Of a stretch of 64,000 nt of DNA, positions 51,969-61,520 are shown in pieces. A program made the translations under genes and the position numbers. The notes below the pieces were generated by a model. The model worked only from the letters and a program-made list of their open reading frames with translations. It was not told the DNA's origin and did no database searches. This DNA comes from Burkholderia lata. GTDB lineage: Bacteria; Pseudomonadota; Gammaproteobacteria; Burkholderiales; Burkholderiaceae. The stretch covers positions 62,001 to 126,000 of the forward strand of contig NZ_CABVQK010000009.1 of assembly GCF_902499335.1 (NCBI RefSeq), in the 5' to 3' direction. Each line of letters opens with the position of its first letter. The stretch's first letter is position 1.

Positions 51969-54143
51969 TTATCCGCCGTGCTGTTGCGCCTTGAACGCGA
52001 GCCGGAACCGGTGCAGCAGCGGCTCGGTATAACCGCTCGGTTGCGACGTGCCCTGCAGCGCGAGCGCGCACGCGGCCTTGAACGCGGTCGACTGGTCGTA
52101 GCCGGGCGCCATCGGGCGATAGTTCGGGTCGCCGGCGTTCTGCTGGTCGACGACGCGCGCCATCCGCTTGAACACGTCGAGCACGAACGCCTCGGTGATC
52201 ACGCCGTGGCGCAGCCAGTTCGCGATGTGCTGGCTCGAAATGCGCAGCGTCGCGCGGTCTTCCATCAGGCCGACGTCGTGGATGTCGGGCACCTTCGAGC
52301 AGCCGACGCCCTGTTCGACCCAGCGCACGACGTAGCCGAGGATGCCCTGCGCGTTGTTCTCGACTTCGCTCAGGATCTCCGCTTCGCTCCACTCGGCGCG
52401 CTCGACGACCGGCACGGTCAGCAGGCCTTCGAGCAGCACGTCGCGTTCGCTTGCGTACGGCGTCTTCTCGAGTTCCTGCTGGACGGCCTGCACGTCGACG
52501 AGGTGGTAGTGCAGCGCGTGCAGCGTCGCAGCGGTCGGCGACGGTACCCATGCGGTGTTCGCGCCGGCGCGCGGATGCGCGATCTTCTGCTCGAGCATCG
52601 CGTGCATCAGGTCCGGCATTGCCCACATGCCCTTGCCGATCTGCGCGCGGCCGCGCAGGCCGGCCGACAGCCCTGCGAGCACGTTGTTGCGCTCGTACGA
52701 CTGGATCCACGCCGACGATTTCATGTCGCCCTTGCGGATCATCGGGCCCGCTTCCATCGCGGTGTGCATCTCGTCGCCGGTGCGATCGAGGAAGCCGGTG
52801 TTGATGAACGCGACGCGCGCGGCGGCTGCGGCGATACACGCGGCGAGGTTCACGCTGGTGCGGCGTTCCTCGTCCATGATGCCCATCTTCAGCGTGTTGC
52901 GCGGCAGGTTGTACAGATCCTCGATGCGCGCGAACAGCGTATCGGCGAACGCGACTTCGACCGGGCCGTGCATCTTCGGCTTCACGATGTAGATCGAGCC
53001 CGTGCGCGAGTTGCGCTTCGCCTTCAGGTCGTGCAGCGAGCACAGCACCGTGACGACGCCGTCGAGGATCCCTTCCGGAATCTCGTTGCCGTCGCGGTCG
53101 AGCACCGCGCCGTTGGTCATCAGGTGGCCGACGTTGCGCACGAACAGCAGCGAGCGGCCGTGCAGCGACAGCGTGCCGCCGGCGGGCATGGTGTACTCGC
53201 GGTCGGTGTTCAGGCGGCGCGTGAAGGACTTGCCGCCCTTCGCGACTTCCTCGACCAGCGTGCCCTGCATCAGGCCGAGCCAGTTGCGGTAGAGCTGGAC
53301 CTTGTCTTCGGCGTCCACCGCCGCGACCGAATCCTCGCAGTCGATGATCGTGCTGACCGCGGCTTCGAGCACGACGTCCTTCACGTTCGCGAGATCGGCT
53401 CGGCCGATCGGCGTCGATGCGTCGATCTGGATCTCGAGGTGCAGGCCGTTGTGCTTCAGCAGGATCGCGGACGGCGCGTCGGCCGCGCCCTGGTAGCCGA
53501 CGAACTGCGCCGGCTGCGCGAGGCCCACGATGCCCTTCGCGGTTTCGACGGCGAGCTGGCCGTCCTGCACGCGATAGCGCAGCGCGTCGCGGTGCGAGCC
53601 GCTCGCGAGCGGCGCCGCGTTGTCGAGCACGTTGCGCGCGTAGTCGATCACGCGCTGGCCGCGCGTCGGGTTGTAGGTCGCGGTGCGCTCGGCGCCGCCG
53701 TCTTCCGGCAGCGCATCGGTGCCGTACAGAGCGTCGTACAGGCTGCCCCAGCGCGCGTTCGCGGCGTTCAGCGCATAGCGCGCGTTCGACAGCGGCACGA
53801 CGAGCTGCGGGCCGGCCTGCGTGGCGATCTCGCTGTCGACGTTCGCGGTGGCTGCCGCGACGTTCGACGGGACCGGCACGAGGTAGCCGATTTGTTCGAG
53901 GAATGCGCGATACGCGGCGTGGTCGCGCACGGGACCGGGGTGCGCGCGGTGCCAGGTGTCGAGTTCCTGCTGCAGGCGGTCACGTTCCGCGAGCAGTTCG
54001 CGGTTGCGCGGCGCCAGGTCGTGCACCAGGGCCGAGAAGCCGCTCCAGAACGCGGCCTTGTCGATGCCGGTGCCCGGCAGCGCTTCGTTTTCAATGAACT
54101 GGCTCAGCGCTGGCGCGACTTGCAGTCCTGCTTGGTCGATCAT
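51969..54143 (-). CDS. glcB: Malate synthase G
   Basis: 724 residues, the long G-form length, from the ATG at 54143 with GGGAGGA upstream. Family stretches visible are STIIDCEDSVAAVDAEDKVQ, the catalytic-region RTGSIYIVKPKMHGPVEVAF, and AWIQSYERNNVLAGLSAGLR. The enzyme condenses glyoxylate with acetyl-CoA to malate. It is the last gene of the glc set and links glycolate oxidation to central metabolism. A terminator follows. Confidence 0.95.
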   Translation of the reverse strand: MIDQAGLQVAPALSQFIENEALPGTGIDKAAFWSGFSALVHDLAPRNRELLAERDRLQQELDTWHRAHPGPVRDHAAYRAFLEQIGYLVPVPSNVAAATANVDSEIATQAGPQLVVPLSNARYALNAANARWGSLYDALYGTDALPEDGGAERTATYNPTRGQRVIDYARNVLDNAAPLASGSHRDALRYRVQDGQLAVETAKGIVGLAQPAQFVGYQGAADAPSAILLKHNGLHLEIQIDASTPIGRADLANVKDVVLEAAVSTIIDCEDSVAAVDAEDKVQLYRNWLGLMQGTLVEEVAKGGKSFTRRLNTDREYTMPAGGTLSLHGRSLLFVRNVGHLMTNGAVLDRDGNEIPEGILDGVVTVLCSLHDLKAKRNSRTGSIYIVKPKMHGPVEVAFADTLFARIEDLYNLPRNTLKMGIMDEERRTSVNLAACIAAAAARVAFINTGFLDRTGDEMHTAMEAGPMIRKGDMKSSAWIQSYERNNVLAGLSAGLRGRAQIGKGMWAMPDLMHAMLEQKIAHPRAGANTAWVPSPTAATLHALHYHLVDVQAVQQELEKTPYASERDVLLEGLLTVPVVERAEWSEAEILSEVENNAQGILGYVVRWVEQGVGCSKVPDIHDVGLMEDRATLRISSQHIANWLRHGVITEAFVLDVFKRMARVVDQQNAGDPNYRPMAPGYDQSTAFKAACALALQGTSQPSGYTEPLLHRFRLAFKAQQHGG

Positions 54144-54189
54144 CGTCAATCCTCCCGGGGAATAAAGATTCGCGCGCGGCTTTGGCTGG

Positions 54190-54594
54190 TTATTCCGCGA
54201 CGCTTTGTGTACCGGCGCGGGCGATCTGCGCGTCCTGTTCGGACTTTACGCCAGACACGCCGATCGCGCCCGCGATCCGGCCGCCGACCGTGACCGGCAC
54301 GCCGCCTTCGAGCAACCCCGTCAGCGGCACGCTCAGAAACGCGGTGCGGCCACCGTTGATCATATCCTCATACGCCTTCGTCTCGCGCCGGCCGAGCGCC
54401 GCTGCGCGCGCCTTGTCCTGCGCGATACAGGCGCTGGCCGGCGATGCACCGTTCAGGCGCGCAAACGCGAGCAGGTGGCCGCCGTCGTCGACGACGGCGA
54501 TCGATACGGCCCAGCCGTGGCGTTCCGCTTCCGCGCGGGCGGCGGCGAGCATGCGGTCCGCATCGGCGAGTTCGAGTTCGGGTTTCGTCTGCAT
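54190..54594 (-). CDS. glcG: GlcG/HbpS-like protein
   Basis: 134 residues. The family pattern is clear: ADRMLAAARAEAERHGWAVS, IAVVDDGGHLLAFARLNGAS, and GGVPVTVGGRIAGAIGVSG. Members of the GlcG/HbpS fold bind heme or other small ligands, and in E. coli glcG sits in the glycolate operon with unknown function. Here it lies between glcF (20 bases upstream) and glcB (46 bases downstream), so co-transcription is very likely. Confidence 0.9.
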   Translation of the reverse strand: MQTKPELELADADRMLAAARAEAERHGWAVSIAVVDDGGHLLAFARLNGASPASACIAQDKARAAALGRRETKAYEDMINGGRTAFLSVPLTGLLEGGVPVTVGGRIAGAIGVSGVKSEQDAQIARAGTQSVAE

Positions 54595-54614
54595 GGCATT
54601 CCTCCGGAATCAGG

Positions 54615-55835
54615 TCAGTTGACGAGTTGGTTGTCGACAAGCTCGATCCAGTGGCGCACAGGCGTGCGGCCGGCGCCGTTCAGGTGAGTCTGGCAGCCGA
54701 CGTTGGCCGTGACAATCAGGTCCGGCCGCGCGGCTTCGAGCGCATCGAGCCGGTTGTCGCGCAGTTTCGTCGCGAGTTCGGGCTGGGTCAGCGAATACGT
54801 ACCGGCCGAGCCGCAGCACAGATGGCCGTCGGCGACATTCGTCAGATCGAAGCCGAGCCGCGTCAGGATGCGTTCGACCGCGCCGCCGAGGCGCTGCGCG
54901 TGCTGCAGCGTGCACGGGCAGTGCACCGCGATGCGGCGTGGCGTCGAACCGGCCAGCGCGTCGAGCGGCTCGGCCGCGATGACCTCGGCGAGATCGCGCG
55001 CGAGCGCGCTGACGCGTTGCGCTTTCTCTGCATAGACGGGGTCGGAGCGCAGCAGGTCGCCGTATTCCTTGACGAACGCGCCGCAGCCGCTCGCCGTCAG
55101 CACGATTGCTTCGGCGCCGGCTTCGATCGCCGGCCACCATGCGTCGATGTTGCGGCGCGCGCGGGCAAGGCCCGCTTCCTGCGCGTTCAGGTGATATTCG
55201 GTCGCGCCGCAGCAGCCGGCTTCGCGCGCCGGGCTCACGCTGATGCCGAGCCGGTCGAGCACGCGCGCGGCGGCCGCATTGGTGTTCGGCGACAGCGACG
55301 GCTGCACGCAGCCTTCGAGCATCAGCACGCGCCGCGCGTGGCGCACGGCCGGGCGCGGTGCGGCCGCGGGGACGGCGGCCGGGATCTTGTCCTGCAGCGG
55401 GCCGGGCAGCAGCGGGCGCAGCGCGCGGCCGGCTTTCAGCAACGCGGCGAAGGTTGCAGGGCGCGGCACGACGTGGCGCAGCCCCGCGCGCAGCAGGCGC
55501 TCGCGCGCGGGCCGTTGCACGCGTTTCTCGGCTTCCGCGCGGCCGATGTCGAGCAGCGTGTGATAGCGCACGCCGGACGGGCAGGTCGTCTCGCAGTTGC
55601 GGCACGTCAGGCAGCGGTCGAGATGCTGCTGCGTGCGTTCGCCGCACGGCTCGCCTTCGAGCAACTGCTTGATCAGGTAGATGCGCCCGCGCGGCCCGTC
55701 GAGCTCGTTGCCGAGCACCTGGTAGGTCGGGCAGGTCGCATTGCAGAAGCCGCAGTGCACGCATGCGCGCAGGATCGCTTCCGCTTCGTCGGCCCGGGCA
55801 AGGGCCTTGCTTGCTTCGCTGAGATTGGTTTGCAT
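54615..55835 (-). CDS. glcF: Glycolate oxidase iron-sulfur subunit
   Basis: 406 residues, the usual size. Two 4Fe-4S motifs near the start: CVHCGFCNATCP at about residue 25 and CLTCRNCETTCP at about 75. Two CCG-type domains follow (AREAGCCGATEYHL; LCCGSAGTYSLTQP). It passes electrons from the flavin subunits to the membrane quinone pool. The gene follows glcE with a 24-base gap. Confidence 0.95.
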   Translation of the reverse strand: MQTNLSEASKALARADEAEAILRACVHCGFCNATCPTYQVLGNELDGPRGRIYLIKQLLEGEPCGERTQQHLDRCLTCRNCETTCPSGVRYHTLLDIGRAEAEKRVQRPARERLLRAGLRHVVPRPATFAALLKAGRALRPLLPGPLQDKIPAAVPAAAPRPAVRHARRVLMLEGCVQPSLSPNTNAAAARVLDRLGISVSPAREAGCCGATEYHLNAQEAGLARARRNIDAWWPAIEAGAEAIVLTASGCGAFVKEYGDLLRSDPVYAEKAQRVSALARDLAEVIAAEPLDALAGSTPRRIAVHCPCTLQHAQRLGGAVERILTRLGFDLTNVADGHLCCGSAGTYSLTQPELATKLRDNRLDALEAARPDLIVTANVGCQTHLNGAGRTPVRHWIELVDNQLVN

Positions 55836-55859
55836 CGGCGGATCGGGATCGGGTTCGCG

Positions 55860-56936
55860 TCAGAAATCGGCGTACAGGCGGCCGGGATTGAAAATCGCAT
55901 GCGGGTCGAGCTGCGCCTTGAGCTGCCGGTGCACGCGCAACAACGCGGGCGGCAGCGGCTGGAACGGCTCGCGCGTTGCGCCCGGCGTGAAGCAGGTCGC
56001 ATGGCCGCCCCATTGCGCGGCGAACCGCTGCACGTCATCCGGCGCGGCATCGCTCTTCAGCCAGCGCTGTGCACCGCCCCAGTCGGCGAGCTGCGCGCCG
56101 GGCAGCGCATCGAGCGGCGCAGAGGCCGGCACCGACACGCGCCACAGCGGGCGCGGATCGTCGAAGAACGGCAGCGCGAGGTCGCGCAGCCGTGCCCAGA
56201 ACGCATCGTCACGGCCGTCCAGGCGCTCGCCGCCGATCGTGTCGCGCGCGGCCTTTACCGACCCCTCGCCGCCTTCGATCCGCACGCGCAGCACGCCGTC
56301 CGCGTGGCATGCGCCGGCGAGCGGCAGCCCCGCGCGACGCCACGCGGCGATGCGCTGCACGGCTTCGTCCACGGCAAGCGGCAATGCGAGATCGCCCGTC
56401 GCACGCGGCTTCGGCAGCACCTTCAGCGACACCTCGGTCACGACGCCGAGACAGCCGAAGCTGCCCGTGAGCAATCGCGACACGTCGTAGCCCGCGACGT
56501 TCTTCATCACCTCGCCGCCGAAGCGCAGGTGCTTCGCGTGGCCGGTGATCACGCGGCAGCCGAGCACGAAGTCGCGCACCGCGCCGGCCCACGGGCGGCG
56601 CGGGCCCGACAGCGCCGCCGCGAACATGCCGCCGACCGTCGCCGCGCCGCCAAAGGTCGGCGGCTCGCACGGCAGCATCTGGCCGGCCGCGTCGAGCATC
56701 GCTTCGAGATCGGCGAGCGGCGTGCCCGCGCGCGCGGTGACGACGAGTTCGGTCGGGTCGTACGACACGACGCCGCGATGCGTGCGCACGTCGAGCGTGC
56801 GGCCTTCGACGGGGCGGCCGAGGAACGCCTTCGTGCCGGCGCCGCGGATGTGCAGCGGCTGGCGGTCGTGGATCGCCGCGTCGACCTGCGCGACGAGCGC
56901 CGCGCTGTCGTCGATCGATTCGATATCGCGTCGCAT
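55860..56936 (-). CDS. glcE: Glycolate oxidase FAD-binding subunit
   Basis: 358 residues from the ATG at 56936, which shares its A with the glcD stop (TGATG). The PCMH-type FAD domain is seen in EPPTFGGAATVGGMFAAALS and VMKNVAGYDVSRLLTGSFG, and the end HAIFNPGRLYADF is typical. It is shorter than GlcD and lacks its extended cap region. It forms the enzyme with GlcD and GlcF. Confidence 0.95.
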   Translation of the reverse strand: MRRDIESIDDSAALVAQVDAAIHDRQPLHIRGAGTKAFLGRPVEGRTLDVRTHRGVVSYDPTELVVTARAGTPLADLEAMLDAAGQMLPCEPPTFGGAATVGGMFAAALSGPRRPWAGAVRDFVLGCRVITGHAKHLRFGGEVMKNVAGYDVSRLLTGSFGCLGVVTEVSLKVLPKPRATGDLALPLAVDEAVQRIAAWRRAGLPLAGACHADGVLRVRIEGGEGSVKAARDTIGGERLDGRDDAFWARLRDLALPFFDDPRPLWRVSVPASAPLDALPGAQLADWGGAQRWLKSDAAPDDVQRFAAQWGGHATCFTPGATREPFQPLPPALLRVHRQLKAQLDPHAIFNPGRLYADF

Positions 56937-58435
56937 CAGAAGCGCTCCAGGTCGGGAAACGGCAGCTTGCCGTGATGGACGTGCATCGCGCCGAATTCGG
57001 CGCAGCGGTGCAGCGTCGGGATGTTCTTGCCGGGATTGAGCAGGCCCTGCGGATCGAACGCGGCCTTCACCGCGTGGAAGAACGTGATCTCGTCGGCGTT
57101 GAACTGCACGCACATCTGGTTGATCTTTTCGCGCCCGACGCCGTGCTCGCCGGTGATGCTGCCGCCCGCCGCGACGCACAGCTCCAGGATCTTGCCGCCG
57201 AGCGCTTCCGCGCGGTCGAGTTCGCCGGGCCGGTTCGCGTCGAACAGGATCAGCGGGTGCATGTTGCCGTCGCCCGCGTGGAACACGTTCGCGACCGGCA
57301 GACCGTATTCGGCGGACAGCGCGGCGATCCCTTCGAGCACGCGCGGCAGCTCGCGGCGCGGGATCGTGCCGTCCATGCAGTAGTAGTCGGGCGACATGCG
57401 GCCGACCGCCGGGAATGCGTTCTTGCGGCCGGCCCAGAAGCGCTGGCGCTCGGCTTCGTCGCGCGCGACGCGGATCTCGGTTGCGCCCGCGTCGCGCAGC
57501 AACGTGGCGACGCGTTCGGCGTCTTCGTCGACGTCGGTCGGCGAGCCGTCGAGCTCGCACAGCAGGATCGCCTGCGCGTCGACCGGGTAGCCCGCGTGAA
57601 TGAAATCCTCGGCCGCGCGGATCGCGAGGTTGTCCATCATCTCGAGGCCGCCAGGGATCACGCCCGCGCCGATGATTCGCGCGACCGCCGCGCCGGCTTC
57701 CGCGACATCGTCGAAGCTCGCCATCAGCACCTTCACGCTTGGCGGCTTCGGCAGCAGCTTCACGGTGACTTCGGTGACGATGCCGAGCATCCCTTCCGAG
57801 CCGGTGAACAGCGCGAGCAGGTCGAAGCCGGGTGCGTCGAGCGCGTCGGCGCCGAGCGTGAGCGTATCGCCGTCGATCGTCAGGATCTCGACCTTCAGGA
57901 TGTTGTGTACCGTGAGGCCGTATTTCAGGCAATGCACGCCGCCCGCGTTCTCGGCGACGTTGCCGCCGATCGAGCAGGCGATCTGCGACGACGGATCGGG
58001 CGCGTAGTAGAGGCCGTATGGCGCAGCTGCTTGCGAGATGGCCAGGTTGCGCACGCCGGGCTGCACGCGCGCGATGCCGGCATCGGGGTCGATGTCGAGA
58101 ATCTTGTTGAACTTCGCCATCACGAGCAGGAGCCCTTTTTCAAGCGGCATCGCGCCGCCCGACAGCCCCGTGCCCGCGCCGCGCGCGACCACCGGCACGC
58201 CGAGCGCGGCCGCGACGCGTAGCACCGCGCGCACCTGCTCGACCGTGTCGGGCAGCACGACCGCGAGCGGCACCGTGCGGTACGCGGCGAGGCCGTCACA
58301 TTCGAACGGCTTGAGCGCCTCGCGTTCGTGCAGCACGTCGAGGCCGGGCGCCGCCGCGTGCAGTGCGGCGACGAGTGTGTCGCGGCCGACGGTCGCCAGC
58401 GGGCCGTCGATCCGTTCGTCGTAGGTGAAACTCAT
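56936..58435 (-). CDS. glcD: Glycolate oxidase catalytic FAD subunit
   Basis: 499 residues, the same as the E. coli protein. FAD-binding motifs VVARGAGTGLSGGAMPL and CSIGGNVAENAGGVHCLKYG in the first half. The C-terminal FAD-oxidase domain has VFHAGDGNMHPLILFD and ITGEHGVGREKI. It oxidises glycolate, and D-lactate more slowly, to glyoxylate. First gene of the operon glcDEFGB; the upstream gap holds two GlcC-type operators shared with divergent glcC. Confidence 0.96.
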   Translation of the reverse strand: MSFTYDERIDGPLATVGRDTLVAALHAAAPGLDVLHEREALKPFECDGLAAYRTVPLAVVLPDTVEQVRAVLRVAAALGVPVVARGAGTGLSGGAMPLEKGLLLVMAKFNKILDIDPDAGIARVQPGVRNLAISQAAAPYGLYYAPDPSSQIACSIGGNVAENAGGVHCLKYGLTVHNILKVEILTIDGDTLTLGADALDAPGFDLLALFTGSEGMLGIVTEVTVKLLPKPPSVKVLMASFDDVAEAGAAVARIIGAGVIPGGLEMMDNLAIRAAEDFIHAGYPVDAQAILLCELDGSPTDVDEDAERVATLLRDAGATEIRVARDEAERQRFWAGRKNAFPAVGRMSPDYYCMDGTIPRRELPRVLEGIAALSAEYGLPVANVFHAGDGNMHPLILFDANRPGELDRAEALGGKILELCVAAGGSITGEHGVGREKINQMCVQFNADEITFFHAVKAAFDPQGLLNPGKNIPTLHRCAEFGAMHVHHGKLPFPDLERF

Positions 58436-58535
58436 CGGGGTTGTCTCCACCATGCAGGCGGCTGCGCGACGCGCGGCACACCGGAAGGGAGGGATTCTTG
58501 GCGGGTAGCGCGCGCGTGTCCAGACGTGGCGAATG

Positions 58536-58546
58536 TGGTCATACCA
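58536..58546. promoter_or_regulatory. GntR/FadR-type operator 1 (GlcC site)
   Basis: TGGTCATACCA fits the FadR-subfamily pattern TGGTNNNACCA exactly. It lies 101 bases upstream of glcD, in its likely promoter. Confidence 0.7.
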
Positions 58547-58641
58547 GTTTTTACAGGATGGCCAGAACGCGGCTGTCTCGATTGCCATAAAACTGAATAA
58601 CTACAAGGCTTTGTGGGAAAATCGCCGATATCCTTCCGAAG

Positions 58642-58652
58642 TGGTCATACCA
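58642..58652. promoter_or_regulatory. GntR/FadR-type operator 2 (GlcC site)
   Basis: A second TGGTCATACCA, identical to operator 1 in a shared 13-base context and 106 bp from it, ten helical turns. It ends two bases before the glcC ATG, a good place for autoregulation. Confidence 0.7.
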
Positions 58653-58654
58653 GT

Positions 58655-59425
58655 ATGGAAATGCAGGATCGAGCAGGCCCGGCGCGGAACGTGGCCGACG
58701 TCGTTGCCGAGCGTATCGAGAAGCTGATCGTCGATGGCGTGCTGAAGGCCGGGCAGGCATTGCCGTCCGAACGGCGGCTGACCGAGAAGCTCGGCGTGTC
58801 GCGCACGGCCGTGCGTGAAGGGATGAAGCTGCTGCGTGCGCGCGGGATCATCGACACCACGCACGGCAAGGGCTCGTTCGTTGCGAGCCTGACCCCGCAG
58901 CGCGAGATCACGCCGATGATGCATCTGCTCGGCTCGCAGCCGCGCACGCTGTACGACCTGTTCGAGGTGCGCGGGATGCTCGAGACAGAAGCCGCGCGGC
59001 TCGCTGCGCTGCGCGGTACGCCGGCCGATTTCATCCTGATCAAGCGTCGCTATGAGGAGATGACCGCGGCCGATGCGCAGGATCTCGACCCGGCTGCGCG
59101 CGCGAAGCTCGATCACGCGTTTCATCTGGCGATTTGCGAGGCGTCGCATAACCCGGTGCTCGTGAATACGCTGCAATCGTTGACGGATCTGCTGCTGAGT
59201 TCGGTGTTTGCGTCGGTGAACAATCTCTATCACCGCGAGCCGCTGAAGAAGCAGATCGATCGGCAGCATGCGCGGCTTTATAACGCGGTGACAGGGCGGC
59301 TGCCCGATCAGGCGCGCAAGGCGGCTAGCGAACATATTCGCCAGTGTGTCGAGTATCTGCGGGAGATCGAGCAGGAGGAGCAGCGGTTGGTGCGGTCGAC
59401 GTTGAGGCTTGAGGGGTGGACGTGA
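58655..59425 (+). CDS. glcC: GlcC, GntR/FadR-family regulator of glycolate genes
   Basis: 256 residues from the ATG at 58655. Winged helix-turn-helix at about residues 10-75 (LPSERRLTEKLGVSRTAVRE, THGKGSFVAS). An FCD effector domain follows, with metal/ligand residues in LDHAFHLAICEASHNPVLVN and QHARLYNAV. It senses glycolate and switches on glcDEFGB. It is divergent from glcD, and two identical operators lie between them, one touching its own start. Confidence 0.92.
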   Translation: MEMQDRAGPARNVADVVAERIEKLIVDGVLKAGQALPSERRLTEKLGVSRTAVREGMKLLRARGIIDTTHGKGSFVASLTPQREITPMMHLLGSQPRTLYDLFEVRGMLETEAARLAALRGTPADFILIKRRYEEMTAADAQDLDPAARAKLDHAFHLAICEASHNPVLVNTLQSLTDLLLSSVFASVNNLYHREPLKKQIDRQHARLYNAVTGRLPDQARKAASEHIRQCVEYLREIEQEEQRLVRSTLRLEGWT

Positions 59426-59621
59426 GCAGGCGCAGGCACGCTCGCGTGATGACACAGATCAAGCGTGGCTCGCTACCGACGCGACACTACGATCTAATAT
59501 GTCACAATGTGATGTATTGGATGGGCGATCCCGTCATGGCCCCGGCACATTCGTGCAACACGCGTTGTGTACCGTCGAGCGTGATACGCCACCGATCCTG
59601 ATCCTGACAGGAGGACGCTGC

Positions 59622-60122
59622 ATGTCGATTCCGACGCGTGACGACGGGCCGGACGCCCGCACCGACCCGATTCCGCATGACAGCCGCACCGCGCTGCTGG
59701 CGGCGCTCGACGAACTGCTGGAGGCCGAGCGTGCGGGTGCGCGCGTGGCGTCCGAGACGGCGGCCGATGTGACAGGCGATCCGGAACTGCATCGGCTGAT
59801 CGCCCATATCCGCCAGGACGAGGCGCATTGGTGCAGCGTGCTCGTCGAGGCGATCCGGTCGCTCGATGCCGTCCCGACACGCGCAACCGGCGCGTTCTAC
59901 GAGAAGGCGATGGCGATCGACGATCTGGCCGAGCGGATGGCGTTCCTGAACCGTGGCCAGCGCTGGGTCGTGCGGAAGTTGCAGGCGTTGCTGCCGACGC
60001 TTGCCGCACCCGACATGCATCATGTGCTCACGCAGATGCTCGTGTCGCACGAGAAGAACATCGGCTCGGTCGATGCGCAGTTGCGTATCAAGGGCGATGA
60101 CGCCGGATCGGGTACGGTGTAG
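59622..60122 (+). CDS. DUF6306-type four-helix protein
   Basis: 166 residues with an excellent ribosome site (ACAGGAGGAC) before the ATG at 59622. It is entirely helical, with a ferritin-like layout: ALLAALDELLEAERAGARVA, HIRQDEAHWCSVLVEAIRSL, and a C-terminal QMLVSHEKNIGSVDAQLR. Glu and His residues are placed as in di-metal bundles (E...DEAHW...HEKN), but metal binding is inference. Related proteins are small soluble proteins of unknown function. Confidence 0.75.
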   Translation: MSIPTRDDGPDARTDPIPHDSRTALLAALDELLEAERAGARVASETAADVTGDPELHRLIAHIRQDEAHWCSVLVEAIRSLDAVPTRATGAFYEKAMAIDDLAERMAFLNRGQRWVVRKLQALLPTLAAPDMHHVLTQMLVSHEKNIGSVDAQLRIKGDDAGSGTV

Positions 60123-60405
60123 CGGCGGCGGCAGCAGCGCGAAAAGCATTCTTCGCGGATTTCTGTTGATGTCGCTTTTCGGCACACTTCTGCCCTTTGC
60201 CTTTCCCGGAAGCAGACATCCTAGGCCGAGTGCGAAAATGCAGCAGGTGCCGTCGATCGGGTAGCACCGACGCGAATAGTCGATTTGTGTCGGCTATCCA
60301 AAAGATCGTATAGCGCGGCAGCCGCAGTTTTTGACAGGAAGCGCCGCTTGGTTGTTGCGGCTAGTCAGCCTCAAAAACAAAAAGAACTCTGGGAGAGGGA
60401 TGGCG

Positions 60406-60828
60406 TCAAGCCGCTGGAGGGCATGTCGCGCCTTGATACACCATGATATGGGTGTAATGTCTGTCCCAAGACAGCGGAGCCGCCCCTATAACGCTCCATT
60501 CTGCGTAGTCACCAGACACGGTAGTGGCGGTCGTCAATTGTCCGATTCCAACCGTTGCCAACTGCTGCGTCGCGCTCATTATGACATTGCCATACCATTG
60601 GACCTGGGTCCCATTTTGGTACCAGTCACCATGCCATCCATGCTGCGTCGTTGAGTACCAGGTGTTATTGGGTTGGAGGCAGACTCCCTGCGAGACATAG
60701 GTGGCACCGGTAGTCACTTGATAGAACGTGGCCTGCCAGTAACCGGTCGTCAGCGGGGCAGCTTGAGCAACTCCTGCAAGACCAAAACTGAGAGCTAAGC
60801 TAGCAGCGAATTTAGTGAGATTTTTCAT
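60406..60828 (-). CDS. Small secreted protein of unknown function
   Basis: 140 residues with a clear signal peptide (KNLTKFAASLALSFGLAGVA, ending VAQA-AP). The mature part is rich in Trp, Tyr, Thr and Gln (WYSTTQHGWHGDWYQNGTQV) with two Cys. Its pattern of short strands suggests a small beta-barrel or sandwich outside the cytoplasm. The codons are A/T-richer than in neighbours, which suggests recent acquisition. I recognise no family. Confidence 0.75.
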   Translation of the reverse strand: MKNLTKFAASLALSFGLAGVAQAAPLTTGYWQATFYQVTTGATYVSQGVCLQPNNTWYSTTQHGWHGDWYQNGTQVQWYGNVIMSATQQLATVGIGQLTTATTVSGDYAEWSVIGAAPLSWDRHYTHIMVYQGATCPPAA

Positions 60829-61217
60829 TCTGAGCAGTCGCAGTAAATTGATGGGGTAACAACGATGCCGAGACTGTTGTCAGTCTTGGTGGCTCAGAAA
60901 TTAACGCAGTTAAAAGATTGGCGATTAATAGGATTGAATGGCAAATGCCCGTGTGCTCGTGAATATGCTGCCTCGGCGAATTTGATACGTGCTGCGGGCG
61001 AATTTTTTGGCTTGAAAGTTTATTGGTTGATGTGACGTTGAGTTACCCGAGGATGGCAGTTTCGCCAGCCCAAAGAAGCGCACTGATACATGAGCGCGGA
61101 TGTTAGCAGTGAGCCTTAACACTTCTCCAATCTATACGAAGCGTCGAATCGGTGGAAAGTTGATTGCCCACGATCAACGGAACGGAGTTTATTGACCGAA
61201 GTTGGCGCGTCCTGCGA
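60829..61217. other. Lower-GC noncoding stretch
   Basis: About 390 bases, clearly A/T-richer than the chromosome average, with only short unconvincing reading frames. It separates the secreted-protein gene from the small acidic protein gene. Confidence 0.4.
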
Positions 61218-61520
61218 TCACGCGCAACTGCCAGGATGCAGTCGCCGTTGAAGCCAATCCTCGCGACCGATGCCATAGACGCGATCACACTCGTCGTACG
61301 CCTCTTCGAGTGACATGAATAAGTAATCTGAAGTAGGAGTTGGCGCGTCCAAAGACTCGTACCGCATCAGAAGAAAGATTCCATCATCGAGTTGTTCGAT
61401 CTCCACCCACATGGTTGTGCCTTCGCTAGCGCCTCGGCCGTCGAGGGATTTTCGTGTCGGTGCCCAGATCAGCATAGGTGGCTCGTGTCCGTTGAACGTG
61501 GTGTGTCCAGGCTCTTCCAT
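61218..61520 (-). CDS. Small acidic protein of unknown function
   Basis: About 100 residues if started at the ATG at 61520. It is acidic with Trp and Tyr (MWVEIEQLDDGIFLLMRYES, SLEEAYDECDRVYGIGREDW). The upstream in-frame sequence reads unlike a protein, so the shorter form is preferred, but no strong ribosome site precedes it. The size and charge recall immunity-type or small regulatory proteins, but no toxin gene is seen next to it. Weak call. Confidence 0.4.
   Translation of the reverse strand: MEEPGHTTFNGHEPPMLIWAPTRKSLDGRGASEGTTMWVEIEQLDDGIFLLMRYESLDAPTPTSDYLFMSLEEAYDECDRVYGIGREDWLQRRLHPGSCA

Noticed and set aside
55860..57932. A 690-codon version of glcE
   Set aside because: The first half is an out-of-frame reading of glcD; the true start is the ATG at 56936 overlapping the glcD stop.
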